Source of the DNA: Streptomyces sp. Y2F8-2
GTDB lineage: Bacteria; Actinomycetota; Actinomycetes; Streptomycetales; Streptomycetaceae
Reading direction: 5' to 3'
Assembly: GCF_014905555.1 (NCBI RefSeq)
Contig: NZ_BNGS01000005.1
Coordinates: 496,001 to 560,000, forward strand
DNA: 64,000 nucleotides
Shown: piece after piece, positions 1 to 8,465 of the stretch
How positions within the stretch are numbered: the first letter of the stretch is position 1
How the letters are laid out: every line of letters starts with the position of its first letter
Position numbers and translations under genes: made by a program
The notes under the pieces: model-generated
The model's database searches: none
The model's input: the letters and a program-made list of their open reading frames with translations, nothing else
Told to the model about the DNA's origin: nothing

Positions 1-1112
1 AGGTAGAAGGCACGGACCGCCATGAAAGGCGCGTCCAGGTGCAGTCGGGGTGTGCCGTTCGGGTTGACCAGCAGCTTTTCCTTCCAGTGGGCGACCGCCT
101 CGGCGGTCAGTCGCAGGTCGGCCTGGTCGGGGTTGAACTCCTCGATCACCTTCCAGAAGAGCCGGACCAGATTGTTGACCAGGCCCGTGAGGCTGGAGTA
201 GTCGAGTTCGACGGAGCGGCGGCCGATGTAGTCCACCAGCAGGTCTCGCACCCCCTGGTTGCGGAGCTGGTGTTTGTCGACCAGCTCGGCCACGGTGCGC
301 TGGCCCCTGGTCACCGCACCCCGCAGAGTGCGCGGGGTGGAGGCTGGGAAGTGCCCCATCTCGGACAGCACCACCCATGCCTGGGTGGCGGCAAAGCAGC
401 CGTCGGCGGCCACCTCACCGGGCGTGACGCCGTACTTCCTGGACTCCATCGCGTAGTGCAGCAGCGCTTCGGGGGTCAGATCGGCGATGTCGATGCCGAA
501 CACGGTCAGCGCGATGCACATGTCGAACTGGGCCCGCCGGATGGAGGCGCCGCTCATCGGCAGCTTCAGGGTCCGCTCGAAGAACTCCTCCAGTACCGGG
601 TCCTGGGCGAGCTGGCGAAACCAGCCGACGTAGTCGGAGAACCGGTAGGAGCGGAAGGCCAGCAGCGACGGCTGGATCACGCGCATCGCGAAGGCGTGGC
701 CGGTGGCGGTGTTGACCGCGCTCATGATCGCCTTGGAAGTGCCCGGGTAGAGGTCCTTGGCCAGGCGACCCCGCTCGTTGAGCCCGGACGCCTCCCAGCG
801 GTCCTGCCAGGTCGAACCGGGGAACTGCTCCAGGAGCTCCAGCAGCTTCCGCATCCCCTCGACCGGGCGGGAGCTGCTGCGGGTCAGCGAGCCGAAGGCC
901 GTGCCGGTGAGCTCGGCGATCTCCTGGGCCCGGGCGGTCGACAGCTCGCCCAGCGGCCGGGGCGGATGGGCCGGGGGCACCGGGGGCGCCGGCTGGACCG
1001 CCGTCGGAGTGAAGGCGAAGTCCCGTTCGTAGACGTCGACCGAGTGACGGCGGACCCGACCGGTGGTGGGCCCCTTGACCCGGGCACTGGTCCCGACCTT
1101 GCTACCGGGCAC
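1..1112 (-). CDS. Second recombinase-type protein of the element (3' end outside window)
   Basis: An uninterrupted minus-strand frame runs from a GTG at 1112 to the left edge, about 370 codons so far. The start lies in the tail of the upstream recombinase, overlapping its stop codon by 11 bases, so the two are probably translationally coupled. The N-terminal ~70 residues are basic and proline-rich. After that come helical stretches such as AEAVAHWKEKLLVNP, resembling the large second integrase of Streptomyces recombinase pairs (Tn554 TnpB-like). The C-terminal catalytic part, which would show the Arg...His-x-x-Arg...Tyr residues, lies outside the window, so the family call rests on partner and position. 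Third codon positions are almost all G or C, which supports real coding. Confidence 0.65.
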   Translation of the reverse strand, partial: MPGSKVGTSARVKGPTTGRVRRHSVDVYERDFAFTPTAVQPAPPVPPAHPPRPLGELSTARAQEIAELTGTAFGSLTRSSSRPVEGMRKLLELLEQFPGSTWQDRWEASGLNERGRLAKDLYPGTSKAIMSAVNTATGHAFAMRVIQPSLLAFRSYRFSDYVGWFRQLAQDPVLEEFFERTLKLPMSGASIRRAQFDMCIALTVFGIDIADLTPEALLHYAMESRKYGVTPGEVAADGCFAATQAWVVLSEMGHFPASTPRTLRGAVTRGQRTVAELVDKHQLRNQGVRDLLVDYIGRRSVELDYSSLTGLVNNLVRLFWKVIEEFNPDQADLRLTAEAVAHWKEKLLVNPNGTPRLHLDAPFMAVRAFY

Positions 1113-2349
1113 CGAACACCACCGCCACGTCCTCGGGGTCGTACTGCTGCGACCAGGCGGCCGGCTGCTGAGGTCGGCTGTAGTGCTCGGCGAGCTTGTC
1201 GACCAGGTCCTCCAGCCCGACCACTGTGTAGAGGGCGGTGGTGGTGATATGCGCGTGCCGCAGGATCGTCTGCACCTCCGCCAGCGTCATCGCCGGATCT
1301 CGGGCCAGCCGAGTCGCCGCCGTGTGCCGGGCGTCGTGCAGCGTCCAGTTCATGCCCAGGTGCTCGGTCGTCCGCTGGAGGATGCGCCGGGCCGCCCAGT
1401 AGGTCAGCGGCTTCACCTCGCCGCGGCGGGTTCGCCAGACCGGCTCACCGGGGCCGGGCAGGCCGGCCTCGTCAAGGTAGGCCGCGAGGTGGGCCAGGGC
1501 CTCCGGGGAGACCGGGACGGGCTGACGCTCCCGGGTGCCCTTGGAGATCACCCACAACTGGCCTTTGTGCCAGTCGATATCGCTCAGCTGGACGCCCAGC
1601 AGTTCGCTGGCCCGAGCACCGGAGGAGACGTAGCAGGCCAGCAGGGCGCGGTCCCGGGTGCAGCGCATCTGCGCGAACAGCTCATCCCATTGCGCGTCGG
1701 GGATCGCTCGGGGCTGGCGCACCGGCACCTTCGGCCGCAGCCGGCCCCGCCGGTGCCGTGCCGGGGCCTCGATCGGGGACCGGTGGGCAAGCGCGGAGCG
1801 ACGAGCCCGATTCTCCGGCACTGGGTTGAGCACGGGCCCGCGTCCGAAGTGCAGGTGGAAGGCGTAGAACCCGTGGACCACCGAGAGGCTGTGCGCGATG
1901 GTCGCGGGCGCATACCCGGTCGGCAGGATCCGCTTGCCGGTCGTCGGATTCACCGACCCCGGCGGGTGGCCACCCTCGCGATGGCGCTTCCGCTGTGGAT
2001 TCCGGGCCGCCCGCAGCCAGCCGACCATCGCCGCGACCTCGGCCTCGGTGGCTCGCTCCCAACCGACGTCCACTGTCCACAGCACCCGGAACCAGCGCAG
2101 CAGATCGAAGGCGTAGCTCCGGCAGGTCAGCGGGCTCACGTCCCCGAGCAACCGATCGCGCAGGTACGCGCTGACCGGCTCGACCTCCCGGCCCGCCGCG
2201 TCCACTACCGCCCAGGGCAACGACACCGTCGGACCAGTGACCACCGCTCCGGCATCCGTCAGCCGTACCCGACCATCCATCAGATCCCGATGAACACGGG
2301 AGACCTCATGCGACAACGACATGCCCAGATGCTCCAGAACCGCCGCCAC
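1102..2349 (-). CDS. Tyrosine-type site-specific recombinase/integrase
   Basis: A 415-residue phage-integrase-family recombinase that would cut and rejoin DNA through a phosphotyrosine intermediate. The catalytic set is complete: Arg246 (SSGARASELLG), Lys270 (VISKGTRE), His338 and Arg341 (LHDARHTAAT), His365 (LRHAHITT) and nucleophile Tyr374. Residues ~55-175 form the SAM-like core-binding region, followed by a basic linker at ~180-215. It is the first gene of the element, and its 3' end overlaps the second recombinase-type gene by 11 bases. The start codon lies only about 40-50 bases from the interrupted pncB sequence, as expected for a gene transcribed inward from the element terminus. The enzyme looks functional; its target site is unknown. 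Confidence 0.9.
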   Translation of the reverse strand: MAAVLEHLGMSLSHEVSRVHRDLMDGRVRLTDAGAVVTGPTVSLPWAVVDAAGREVEPVSAYLRDRLLGDVSPLTCRSYAFDLLRWFRVLWTVDVGWERATEAEVAAMVGWLRAARNPQRKRHREGGHPPGSVNPTTGKRILPTGYAPATIAHSLSVVHGFYAFHLHFGRGPVLNPVPENRARRSALAHRSPIEAPARHRRGRLRPKVPVRQPRAIPDAQWDELFAQMRCTRDRALLACYVSSGARASELLGVQLSDIDWHKGQLWVISKGTRERQPVPVSPEALAHLAAYLDEAGLPGPGEPVWRTRRGEVKPLTYWAARRILQRTTEHLGMNWTLHDARHTAATRLARDPAMTLAEVQTILRHAHITTTALYTVVGLEDLVDKLAEHYSRPQQPAAWSQQYDPEDVAVVFGAR

Positions 2350-2389
2350 CGAGTCGAGCCGGTCAACGAGTTAGTGCAGTCAACTGACC

Positions 2390-3402
2390 AGCTGTGCCAC
2401 CAGTCGGCGGTGGCGTCCAAGGCGGTCCGCTGTGTTCTCGCGGCGGCCGGACGGCCCGTCGTGGACTTCTCGCTGCGCCGCACCCACGGGCCGTGGGCGG
2501 GTCTGCAGGCGGCCCGGCTGGGAGCCTTGGTGGGTTTCGCGGGCACCAGCAACGTGGCGGCGGCCGGTGCCCTGGGCATCCCGGCCTCGGGCACCATGGC
2601 CCACTCCTACATCGAGGCGTTCCCCGGTGAGGAGGAGGCGTTCCGGGCTTTCGCGCGTACCCACCCGGGACCGGTGACGTTCCTCGTCGACACCTATGAC
2701 ACCGACGCGGGAGTGCGGGCCGCGGCCCGCGTCCTGACCGAGATCCGGCGCGGCCCGGGATGCGCGATCCGCCTCGACAGCGGCGACCTCGGAGAACTGG
2801 CGCGGCGGGCGCGCGCCACGCTGGACACCGCCGGGCTGCCCGAGGTGCGGATCATCGCCAGCGGCGGGCTGGACGAGTACGCCGTCGCGGACCTGGTGCG
2901 CAGCCGGGCCCCGATCGACGTGTACGCCGTGGGAACGAAGATCGGTGTCGCTGCGGACGCACCGTACCTGGACGCGGCGTACAAGCTCGTGGAGTACGAC
3001 GGCCGCCCCGTGATGAAGCTGTCGTCCGCGAAGGTGACGGCACCGGGCCGCAAGCAGGTCTTCCGCAACCTGACACATCCGGACGTCATCGGCCTCTGGG
3101 GCGAGGAGCCGCCGGACGCCGCGCGACCCCTTCTCCGCACCCTCATGCGCGGCGGCCGACGCACGGGCGCACCCGACCGATGGGAATACGCGCACGCACG
3201 CTGCGCCCACGACATCGCCGCCCTTCCAGCCCAGGCACGCAGGATCGAGAATCCCTTGCCTCTGCGCGCAGTCAGGCCCAAGGCGCTGGAGGATCTGACA
3301 AAGCGGGTGCGGGAAGAGATCGAAACGCGTCTCCTCTCACGGCCTCCCGGCGCGGCCGTAAACGGCGGCCCTTCGATCGCCAGGGGCCTCGAGCATCGTT
3401 GA
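2390..3402 (+). pseudogene. pncB: Nicotinate phosphoribosyltransferase, 5' end lost
   Basis: From about 2401 the plus strand encodes ~333 residues of nicotinate phosphoribosyltransferase, which makes NaMN from nicotinate and PRPP for NAD salvage. Recognisable family segments are DFSLRRTHG, GFAGTSNVAAA, GTMAHSYIEAF, LVDTYDT, RLDSGDL, IASGGLDEY and the C-terminal VMKLSSAKV. Family members are about 430-450 residues, so roughly the first 110 are missing. Similarity stops just upstream of 2401, next to the start of the recombinase gene. The frame stays open to the left through the recombinase region, but that upstream part is only antisense shadow and not a real N-terminus. The likely explanation is insertion of the element into pncB; a deletion or rearrangement is the alternative. 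Probably non-functional. Confidence 0.82.
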
Positions 3403-3907
3403 TGTCCGTCGATGCTGTGGGCCGCGGTCCCGGTGCCCCGGATGCGACGCCCGGTGATCGCGTCCACGATGAGGACATGGTGTCCGTCCCCCCTGCTGAC
3501 CACCCTCCCTTCACGTCCGGCCGCGTGGACACCGGTCCGTCCTGTCGCTATGACCAGGCAACAGCGGTCCTCGTCCGCGCTGCCTGACGGCGACCGGAAA
3601 CCGGGCGCTGCGAGCACGGCATCGACGTGCACGGCGGGAAACGATCATTCTCAGCGCGGGAAATCAGCTCGGCTTGACCTGCATAGCTGCTGACCAGCCC
3701 ATTTCGTCGGTTCCCCCGCCTGATCAGGAGCCGGAGAAAATCCGTAACACTCGCGTAGCAGTGAGGGCGCCCGGAAGGCCCTATGATCGCCCCAGCACAT
3801 CCGTCGCGGACGCCGCAGAAGCGTACGGCGGTTCGGTGCACCTCCCTCTCCCCTGGCCGGGCACGGCCTGCTTCGCCCTGCCCGCACAACCGTGAAAGGC
3901 GGCCTGC
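3403..3907. other. Intergenic region, no gene recognised
   Basis: About 505 bases between the pncB remnant and the ATP-grasp gene. Short open frames occur on both strands, but none has recognisable similarity or a convincing ribosome site. A TATGAT hexamer at 3782-3787 could be a -10 box for the ATP-grasp gene, without a clear -35. AAAGGCGG at 3895-3902 is its ribosome-binding site. The stretch may contain decayed sequence from genes that once followed pncB, but nothing specific can be named. Confidence 0.4.
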
Positions 3908-5032
3908 ATGGTCTCTCGCGTACGCGTCTGGCTCAACCGCACGTACGCGGAGAACGTGTTCTTCATGGATCAGCTGCGGAGAAATCCCAGCGACCGGGCC
4001 GTCGAGATCCACGCCACGCACGGTGACCCCGACTCACCGGTCCTGGCCGCCGCGGACACCGCCGATCTGGAGCCGGAGGGCCTGTCCCCGGCCGCGTACG
4101 TGGAGTACGCCCTCGACCAGTGCGCACGGCGTGGCATCGATGTCTTCGTGCCCCGCCTGCACCAGTCGGCGATCGTGGCGCACCACGCCGAGTTCGAGGC
4201 GGTGGGTACGGCGCTGCTGGCGCCGCCGCCGGAGGCCGTGGCCGTCTTCGAGGACAAGGTGGTCGCCTACGAGGCCGTGCAGGCGATCGGTGTGCCCGTG
4301 CCGCCGTGGTTCCGGGTGCGGTCGGCGGACCAACTCGTCGCCGCGGTGGAGGAGTTGGAGGCCGGTGGGTACAAGGCGTGCTTCAAGCCGGCGTCCGGTG
4401 CGGGCGGGGTGGGCTTCCGGGTCGTCACACGCGCCCCCTTCTCGCTCGCGCACCTCACCGGATTCCCCAGCCCCTACGTGCCGCTGGACCTGGTCGTGGA
4501 GGCGCTGGAGCAGGCCGAGGAGCCGGTCGACTGGCTGGTGATGCCGCGCCTGGAGCAGCCGGAGGTGTCGGTGGACTGCCTCACCGGGCCGGACAACCGG
4601 GTGCGGCTGGCCATCGGCCGCACCAAGAACGGCCGTCGGCGCGGCTTCACGCAGCACGAGCAGTGGCTGGAGCCGGCGCGGCGGATCGCGGAGGAGTTCG
4701 GGCTCCACTACCTGTCCAACATCCAGTTCCGGATGTTCGGCGAGCGGCCCGTGCTCATGGATGTCAACACGCGACCGGCCGGCGGCTTGCATCAGCTCTC
4801 CCTGTGCGGGGTCAACGCGCCTTGGGCCGCCGTGCAGTTGGCGCTCGGGGAGGATGCCGGGGAGATCACGCCGCCGTTCCTGGGGCAGGACTACACGGTG
4901 GTGTCGGGGCCGCGGCCCCTGCGACCGGTGTCGCTGCCTCAGCGGCGGGTCGAGCAGGCGGAGCCGTTGCTGCCGACGGTTCCTGCGCCCGTCCAGGCAG
5001 TCGAAGCAGCGGCGGAGGCACTGCCGCTCTAG
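3908..5032 (+). CDS. ATP-grasp domain protein (carboxylate-amine ligase type)
   Basis: A 374-residue protein with an ATP-grasp fold (carbamoyl-phosphate synthase/biotin carboxylase-like). An N-terminal ~100-residue pre-grasp region is followed by the ATP-binding part: VFEDKVVAYEAV, then YKACFKPASGAGGVGF (phosphate-binding Lys/Gly loop), and further on VLMDVNTRPAGGLHQ, where the metal-binding Asp-Asn-Arg cluster sits. Such enzymes make an acyl-phosphate and join it to an amine or thiol, and are common in peptide or amino-acid tailoring. The substrate cannot be read from sequence. The start is supported by AAAGGCGG five bases upstream. The gene stands alone between a dead pncB and a chitinase, so context gives no pathway. 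The last ~30 residues are a Pro/Ala/Glu-rich tail of unclear role. Confidence 0.82.
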   Translation: MVSRVRVWLNRTYAENVFFMDQLRRNPSDRAVEIHATHGDPDSPVLAAADTADLEPEGLSPAAYVEYALDQCARRGIDVFVPRLHQSAIVAHHAEFEAVGTALLAPPPEAVAVFEDKVVAYEAVQAIGVPVPPWFRVRSADQLVAAVEELEAGGYKACFKPASGAGGVGFRVVTRAPFSLAHLTGFPSPYVPLDLVVEALEQAEEPVDWLVMPRLEQPEVSVDCLTGPDNRVRLAIGRTKNGRRRGFTQHEQWLEPARRIAEEFGLHYLSNIQFRMFGERPVLMDVNTRPAGGLHQLSLCGVNAPWAAVQLALGEDAGEITPPFLGQDYTVVSGPRPLRPVSLPQRRVEQAEPLLPTVPAPVQAVEAAAEALPL

Positions 5033-5041
5033 GGCCGTCGG

Positions 5042-5066
5042 CCGGGTGCGGGTCTTTCGCGCCCGG
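5042..5066 (+). terminator. Probable terminator of the ATP-grasp gene
   Basis: A 9-pair stem (5042-5050 with 5058-5066, one G-T pair) around a seven-base loop, ten bases after the stop codon. There is no T-tract, which is usual in Streptomyces. Confidence 0.5.
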
Positions 5067-5343
5067 TGACGCCGTCACGTGTACGCGAGCGGTGCCGCGG
5101 ATGCCGGCGGTGCCGCCGGCGGGAGCGGCGAGTGCGTCGGGGAGGCCCGGAGAGTCTGAATCACCGGCGCGGCGAAGCGCCGGGACGCCGCCACCCGGGC
5201 GGCCGGCGATGTGGCCTGGATGCCCCTGTCGGCCATGACATGAGGACCAGGTCGTCCAGGGCGAAGTCGGGGCTCGGACGTCCGGCGGCCTTGGCGCGAC
5301 GGGCGAGCCCGCGGACTGCGCCGCGACGCGGGTCTCTCCACTC
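5067..5343. other. Intergenic region with small hairpins, no gene recognised
   Basis: No convincing coding sequence. Two further compact hairpins are visible: GCCGGCGG (5103-5110) pairing with CCGCCGGC (5113-5120), and CCGGCGC (5164-5170) pairing with GCGCCGG (5177-5183). They may add to termination or simply reflect base composition. Confidence 0.4.
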
Positions 5344-5399
5344 ACCGGTATGGACCAATTCCGTCATTCTCCTTGACACGCGGATTGGTCCATACCAAC
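5344..5399 (+). promoter_or_regulatory. Chitinase promoter with paired DasR-like boxes
   Basis: GGTATGGACCAAT (5347-5359) is repeated as its perfect reverse complement ATTGGTCCATACC (5384-5396), 24 bases apart. A -35-like TTGACA lies between them at 5373-5378. Each half also resembles the dre element bound by the GlcNAc regulator DasR (consensus ACTGGTCTAGACCACT): about 12/16 for 5344-5359 and 11/16 for 5384-5399. Twelve-base TGGTCCANACC-type repeats flanking -35 are a known hallmark of Streptomyces chitinase promoters. A weak -10 could be CAACTT, 17 bases after the -35. Regulation by DasR and chitin oligomers is inferred. Confidence 0.65.
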
Positions 5400-5465
5400 T
5401 TGGTTGCGCATCGTTCCGCATGTCCCTGCCACTCCCGAACACCCCACATTCTCCAGGGAGATCGC

Positions 5466-7151
5466 GTGCGCAACACACTCAGGCGTTCCAGACGCCGGCT
5501 CCTGGCGCTGCTCGGTTCCGCCGCTCTTGCGGTCGGTGGAGCCATCGCCCTTCCGGGCACGGCCCAGGCGGCCAACATTCTGACCAACCCCGGCTTCGAA
5601 TCCGGCTCCCTCTCCCCCTGGTCCTGCACCGGAAACCTCGGCTCGGTCGTCTCCTCGCCCGTGCACGGGGGGTCGAAGGCCCTTCAGGGCGCGGTGAGTT
5701 CGAGTGACAACGCCCAGTGCAGCCAGACCGTGGCGGTGAAGCCGAACACGACGTACACGCTTCAAGGTTGGGTGCGGGGCAGCTACGTCTACCTCGGCGT
5801 CGACGGCGGCGCCTCCACGTGGACGTCGTCCCCGTCGGCCTACAGCCGGCTGTCGGTGTCCTTCACCACGGGTGCCTCGCAGACCAGTGCCACCATCTAC
5901 GTCCACGGCTGGTACGCCCAGGGCTCCTACTACGCCGACGACATCAGCCTCGACGGCCCCGGCGGAGGCGGCGGCTCGGACACGCAGGCGCCGACCGCCC
6001 CCAGTGGGCTGACCTCCACGGGCAAGTCGTCGTCGAGCGTCTCGCTGAAGTGGAACGCCTCGACGGACAACGTCGGTGTGACGGCGTACGACGTCTACAG
6101 CGGCTCCAGCCAGGTGCTCAGCGTCTCCGGCACGACCGCCACGGTCGGCGGGCTGTCGCCGAGCACCTCCTACACCTTCACCGTGAAGGCGCGGGACGCG
6201 GCCGGGAACACCTCCGCGGCCTCCAACTCCGTGACCGTCACCACGGACGCGGGCACCGGTGGCGGCACCGGCTTCAAGCAGGCCGCGCCCTACCTGTACG
6301 AGGGCTGGGGCGACCCCCCGAGTCCGACGACGGTGATGAGCGCGACGGGCATCAAGTGGTTCACGATGGCGTTCATGCTGGACTCCGGCGGCTGCACCCC
6401 CGCCTGGGACGGCAGCAGGCCGCTGACCGGCGGTGTCGACCAGAGCGCCATCAACGCCATCCGCTCCGCCGGCGGTGACATCGTCCCGTCGTTCGGCGGC
6501 TGGCAGGGCAGCAAGCTCGGCGCCAACTGCTCCTCGGCGAGCGCGCTCGCCGGGGCCCTGCAGAAGGTGATCGACGCATACTCGCTCAAGGCGATCGACA
6601 TGGACATCGAGAACACCGACGAGTTCGAGAACGAGGCCGTCCAGGCGAGGATCCTCACCGCCCTGAAGACGGTCAAGGCCAACAACCCCGGGCTGAAGAC
6701 CATCGTCACCTTCGGGACGTCCACCACCGGCCCGACGTACTACGGCAACCGCCTCATAGAGCAGGCGCAGTCGCTCGGCGCCAACATAGACGTCTTCACC
6801 ATCATGCCCTTCGACTTCGGCGGCGGCTCCGACATGTACGGCAACACCGTGAACGCGGCCGAGGGGCTGAAGGCCAAGCTGAAGTCGGCCTTCGGCTGGG
6901 ACGACGCCACCGCCTACTCCCACATCGGCATATCCGGCATGAACGGCCTGTCCGACCAGCAGGAGAACACGACCCCGGCGATCTGGACCCAGATCAAGGA
7001 CTGGGCCAACTCGCACCACATAGCCCGCCTCGCCTTCTGGTCGGTCAACCGTGACCGGCCGTGCCCGGGCGGGGGCGTGGTGAGCAACTGCTCAGGCATC
7101 AGCCAGAACAACTGGCAGTTCACCTCGATCACGGCCGGCTTCACCGGCTGA
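5466..7151 (+). CDS. Secreted GH18 chitinase with CBM and fibronectin type III domain
   Basis: Extracellular endochitinase that hydrolyses beta-1,4-GlcNAc polymers. The GTG start at 5466 is chosen because AGGGAG sits five bases upstream and the following residues form a signal peptide: Arg-rich start, hydrophobic core, likely cleavage after AQA at residue 35. The frame is open further upstream, but through the promoter. Residues ~37-165 are a jelly-roll carbohydrate-binding module beginning NILTNPGFESG, ~178-262 a fibronectin type III domain, and ~270-561 the GH18 barrel. The catalytic signature is AIDMDIE, with Asp378, Asp380 and acid Glu382. A small-residue linker joins the modules. The gene is transcribed alone, from a promoter with DasR-like boxes to a strong terminator. 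It is about 560 residues, normal for Streptomyces multidomain chitinases. Confidence 0.93.
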   Translation: MRNTLRRSRRRLLALLGSAALAVGGAIALPGTAQAANILTNPGFESGSLSPWSCTGNLGSVVSSPVHGGSKALQGAVSSSDNAQCSQTVAVKPNTTYTLQGWVRGSYVYLGVDGGASTWTSSPSAYSRLSVSFTTGASQTSATIYVHGWYAQGSYYADDISLDGPGGGGGSDTQAPTAPSGLTSTGKSSSSVSLKWNASTDNVGVTAYDVYSGSSQVLSVSGTTATVGGLSPSTSYTFTVKARDAAGNTSAASNSVTVTTDAGTGGGTGFKQAAPYLYEGWGDPPSPTTVMSATGIKWFTMAFMLDSGGCTPAWDGSRPLTGGVDQSAINAIRSAGGDIVPSFGGWQGSKLGANCSSASALAGALQKVIDAYSLKAIDMDIENTDEFENEAVQARILTALKTVKANNPGLKTIVTFGTSTTGPTYYGNRLIEQAQSLGANIDVFTIMPFDFGGGSDMYGNTVNAAEGLKAKLKSAFGWDDATAYSHIGISGMNGLSDQQENTTPAIWTQIKDWANSHHIARLAFWSVNRDRPCPGGGVVSNCSGISQNNWQFTSITAGFTG

Positions 7152-7174
7152 GCGAGGAAGCCGGCAACGGCAAA

Positions 7175-7204
7175 GGGGGGTGCCCGGCACGTCGGGCACC
7201 CCCC
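7175..7204. terminator. Bidirectional terminator between chitinase and fucosidase
   Basis: Perfect 12-base inverted repeat, GGGGGGTGCCCG (7175-7186) with CGGGCACCCCCC (7193-7204), and a six-base loop, between the convergent stop codons at 7151 and 7212. Confidence 0.85.
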
Positions 7205-7211
7205 CTGACCG

Positions 7212-8462
7212 TCAGAAGCGGCCCGAGCCCCGGTACAGCTCCAGCTCACCGTCCAACTCGACCGCGAGGACGGTGGCGTACGGGTCCAGGTCGGCCTCGG
7301 ACGGCGGGTCGATCCACAGCACGCCGACCGCCTCGTGCAGTCCGCCGACGACCCGGTGGCCGAGTTCGGTGCCGGTGCCGAGCACGGTGACCTTGCGGAC
7401 CGGCGTGGCCAGGCCCCGGACGCCTGTCTCGGCGCGCGGGATGTCGAACAGGGTCAGGTAAAGGGTGCGCCGGTCGGCGGAGAGGGTGCTGGGGCCGTAG
7501 TGGTGACCGGCCGGAAGGCCACGCACCGTTCCGTACACCGCCTCCGCATGCCTGCGGATCCACTCCCCCAGGCCTTCCAGACGCTCCACCTGGGCCTGCG
7601 GGATGGTGCCGTCCTCCATCGGGCCGACGTCCAGGAGCAGGTTGCCGCCTGAGCCGATGGTCTCGGTGAAGTAGCGGATCAGCTGGGACAACGACTTGTG
7701 GTTGTGGTCGTGGTGCTGGTAGCCCCACGAGTCGTTGATCGTCAGGCACAGCTCCCAGGGGCCCTCCGGCGGAACGATGGGGGCGCCCTGCTCCGGGGTG
7801 GCGTAGTCGCCCTCGCTGAGCATGCGGGCGTTGAAGACGACATGGGGCACGTAGCTGCGGATGAGCGCGGCGAGTTCGGGGATGCGCCACTGCTCCTCGC
7901 TGCGGTCCCACTCGCCGTCGAACCACATCAGGTCGGGACGGTAGCGGGAGGCCAATTCCCTGATCTGGCCGTCCCGGTAGGCGATGAACCGCTCCCAGGC
8001 CTCGAGGTCCTCGTCCTCGGCCGCCACCTCGGAGTAGCGGTTGTCCTCGAGCTCCGGCGGGCGGCCCGGCTTGCGCGTGGAGGCGTAGTCGGGGTGGTTC
8101 CAGTCGGAGTGGGAGTAGTAGAGGCCGACCTTGAGCCCCTTCTCGCGCAGGGCCTCGGCGTACGGACCGATGTAGTCCTTGCCGAGGTTGAGGTCGCCGT
8201 ACCGCGTGTCCCACAGGGCCACTCCGTCATGGTGACGGCTCGTCAGCACGGCGTACTTGGCGCCGGCGCGGGCGAACAGGTCCGCCCACGCCTTCGGGTC
8301 GTAGTTGGCGCCGGTGAAACGCTCCAGCTGGGACATGTACCGGTCGTGCGGCACGATGTCGTCGTAGAACGACCAGGACTCCTGGACGCCGTCGACTGCG
8401 TAGATGCCCCAGTGCACGAAGATCCCCAACTTGGCGTCGGTGAACCAGGGTTGCATGGCCAC
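7212..8462 (-). CDS. Alpha-L-fucosidase, GH29
   Basis: A 416-residue GH29 enzyme that releases terminal alpha-L-fucose with retention. The family start GIFVHWG lies near residue 14, SRHHDGVALWDT near residue 75, and the nucleophile is probably Asp182 in DLMWFDGEW. No signal peptide is seen, so it should act in the cytoplasm on imported fucosylated oligosaccharides. The C-terminal ~90 residues are a beta-rich domain usual for the family. It is the last gene of a minus-strand operon (DeoR, GH4, GH38, GH29), starting three bases after the mannosidase stop, so it is surely co-transcribed. GH29 also contains fucosidases selective for alpha-1,3/4 or alpha-1,2 linkages; linkage cannot be read here. 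Confidence 0.9.
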   Translation of the reverse strand: MAMQPWFTDAKLGIFVHWGIYAVDGVQESWSFYDDIVPHDRYMSQLERFTGANYDPKAWADLFARAGAKYAVLTSRHHDGVALWDTRYGDLNLGKDYIGPYAEALREKGLKVGLYYSHSDWNHPDYASTRKPGRPPELEDNRYSEVAAEDEDLEAWERFIAYRDGQIRELASRYRPDLMWFDGEWDRSEEQWRIPELAALIRSYVPHVVFNARMLSEGDYATPEQGAPIVPPEGPWELCLTINDSWGYQHHDHNHKSLSQLIRYFTETIGSGGNLLLDVGPMEDGTIPQAQVERLEGLGEWIRRHAEAVYGTVRGLPAGHHYGPSTLSADRRTLYLTLFDIPRAETGVRGLATPVRKVTVLGTGTELGHRVVGGLHEAVGVLWIDPPSEADLDPYATVLAVELDGELELYRGSGRF

Positions 8463-8465
8463 GCG

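Larger units (their letters stand above)
1..2390. mobile_element. Right end of a Tn554-like tyrosine-recombinase element (partial)
   Basis: Two overlapping minus-strand recombinase-type genes fill this stretch, and the homology to a nicotinate phosphoribosyltransferase starts abruptly about 40-50 bases beyond the start codon of the first one. Paired recombinase genes reading inward from one terminus resemble the TnpA/TnpB arrangement of Tn554-type elements, which move by tyrosine recombinases and lack long inverted repeats. The other end lies left of the window. The right boundary, somewhere near 2360-2400, is inferred only from where pncB similarity begins; no terminal repeat could be identified because just one end is present. 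Confidence 0.6.

Noticed and set aside
39..1247. A 402-codon plus-strand open frame
   Set aside because: Antisense to the recombinase-type gene that is open through the window edge with better codon bias.
1063..3402. A single fused gene running into nicotinate phosphoribosyltransferase
   Set aside because: The part before about 2401 is antisense to an intact recombinase gene and shows no relation to the enzyme; the frame is open by chance.
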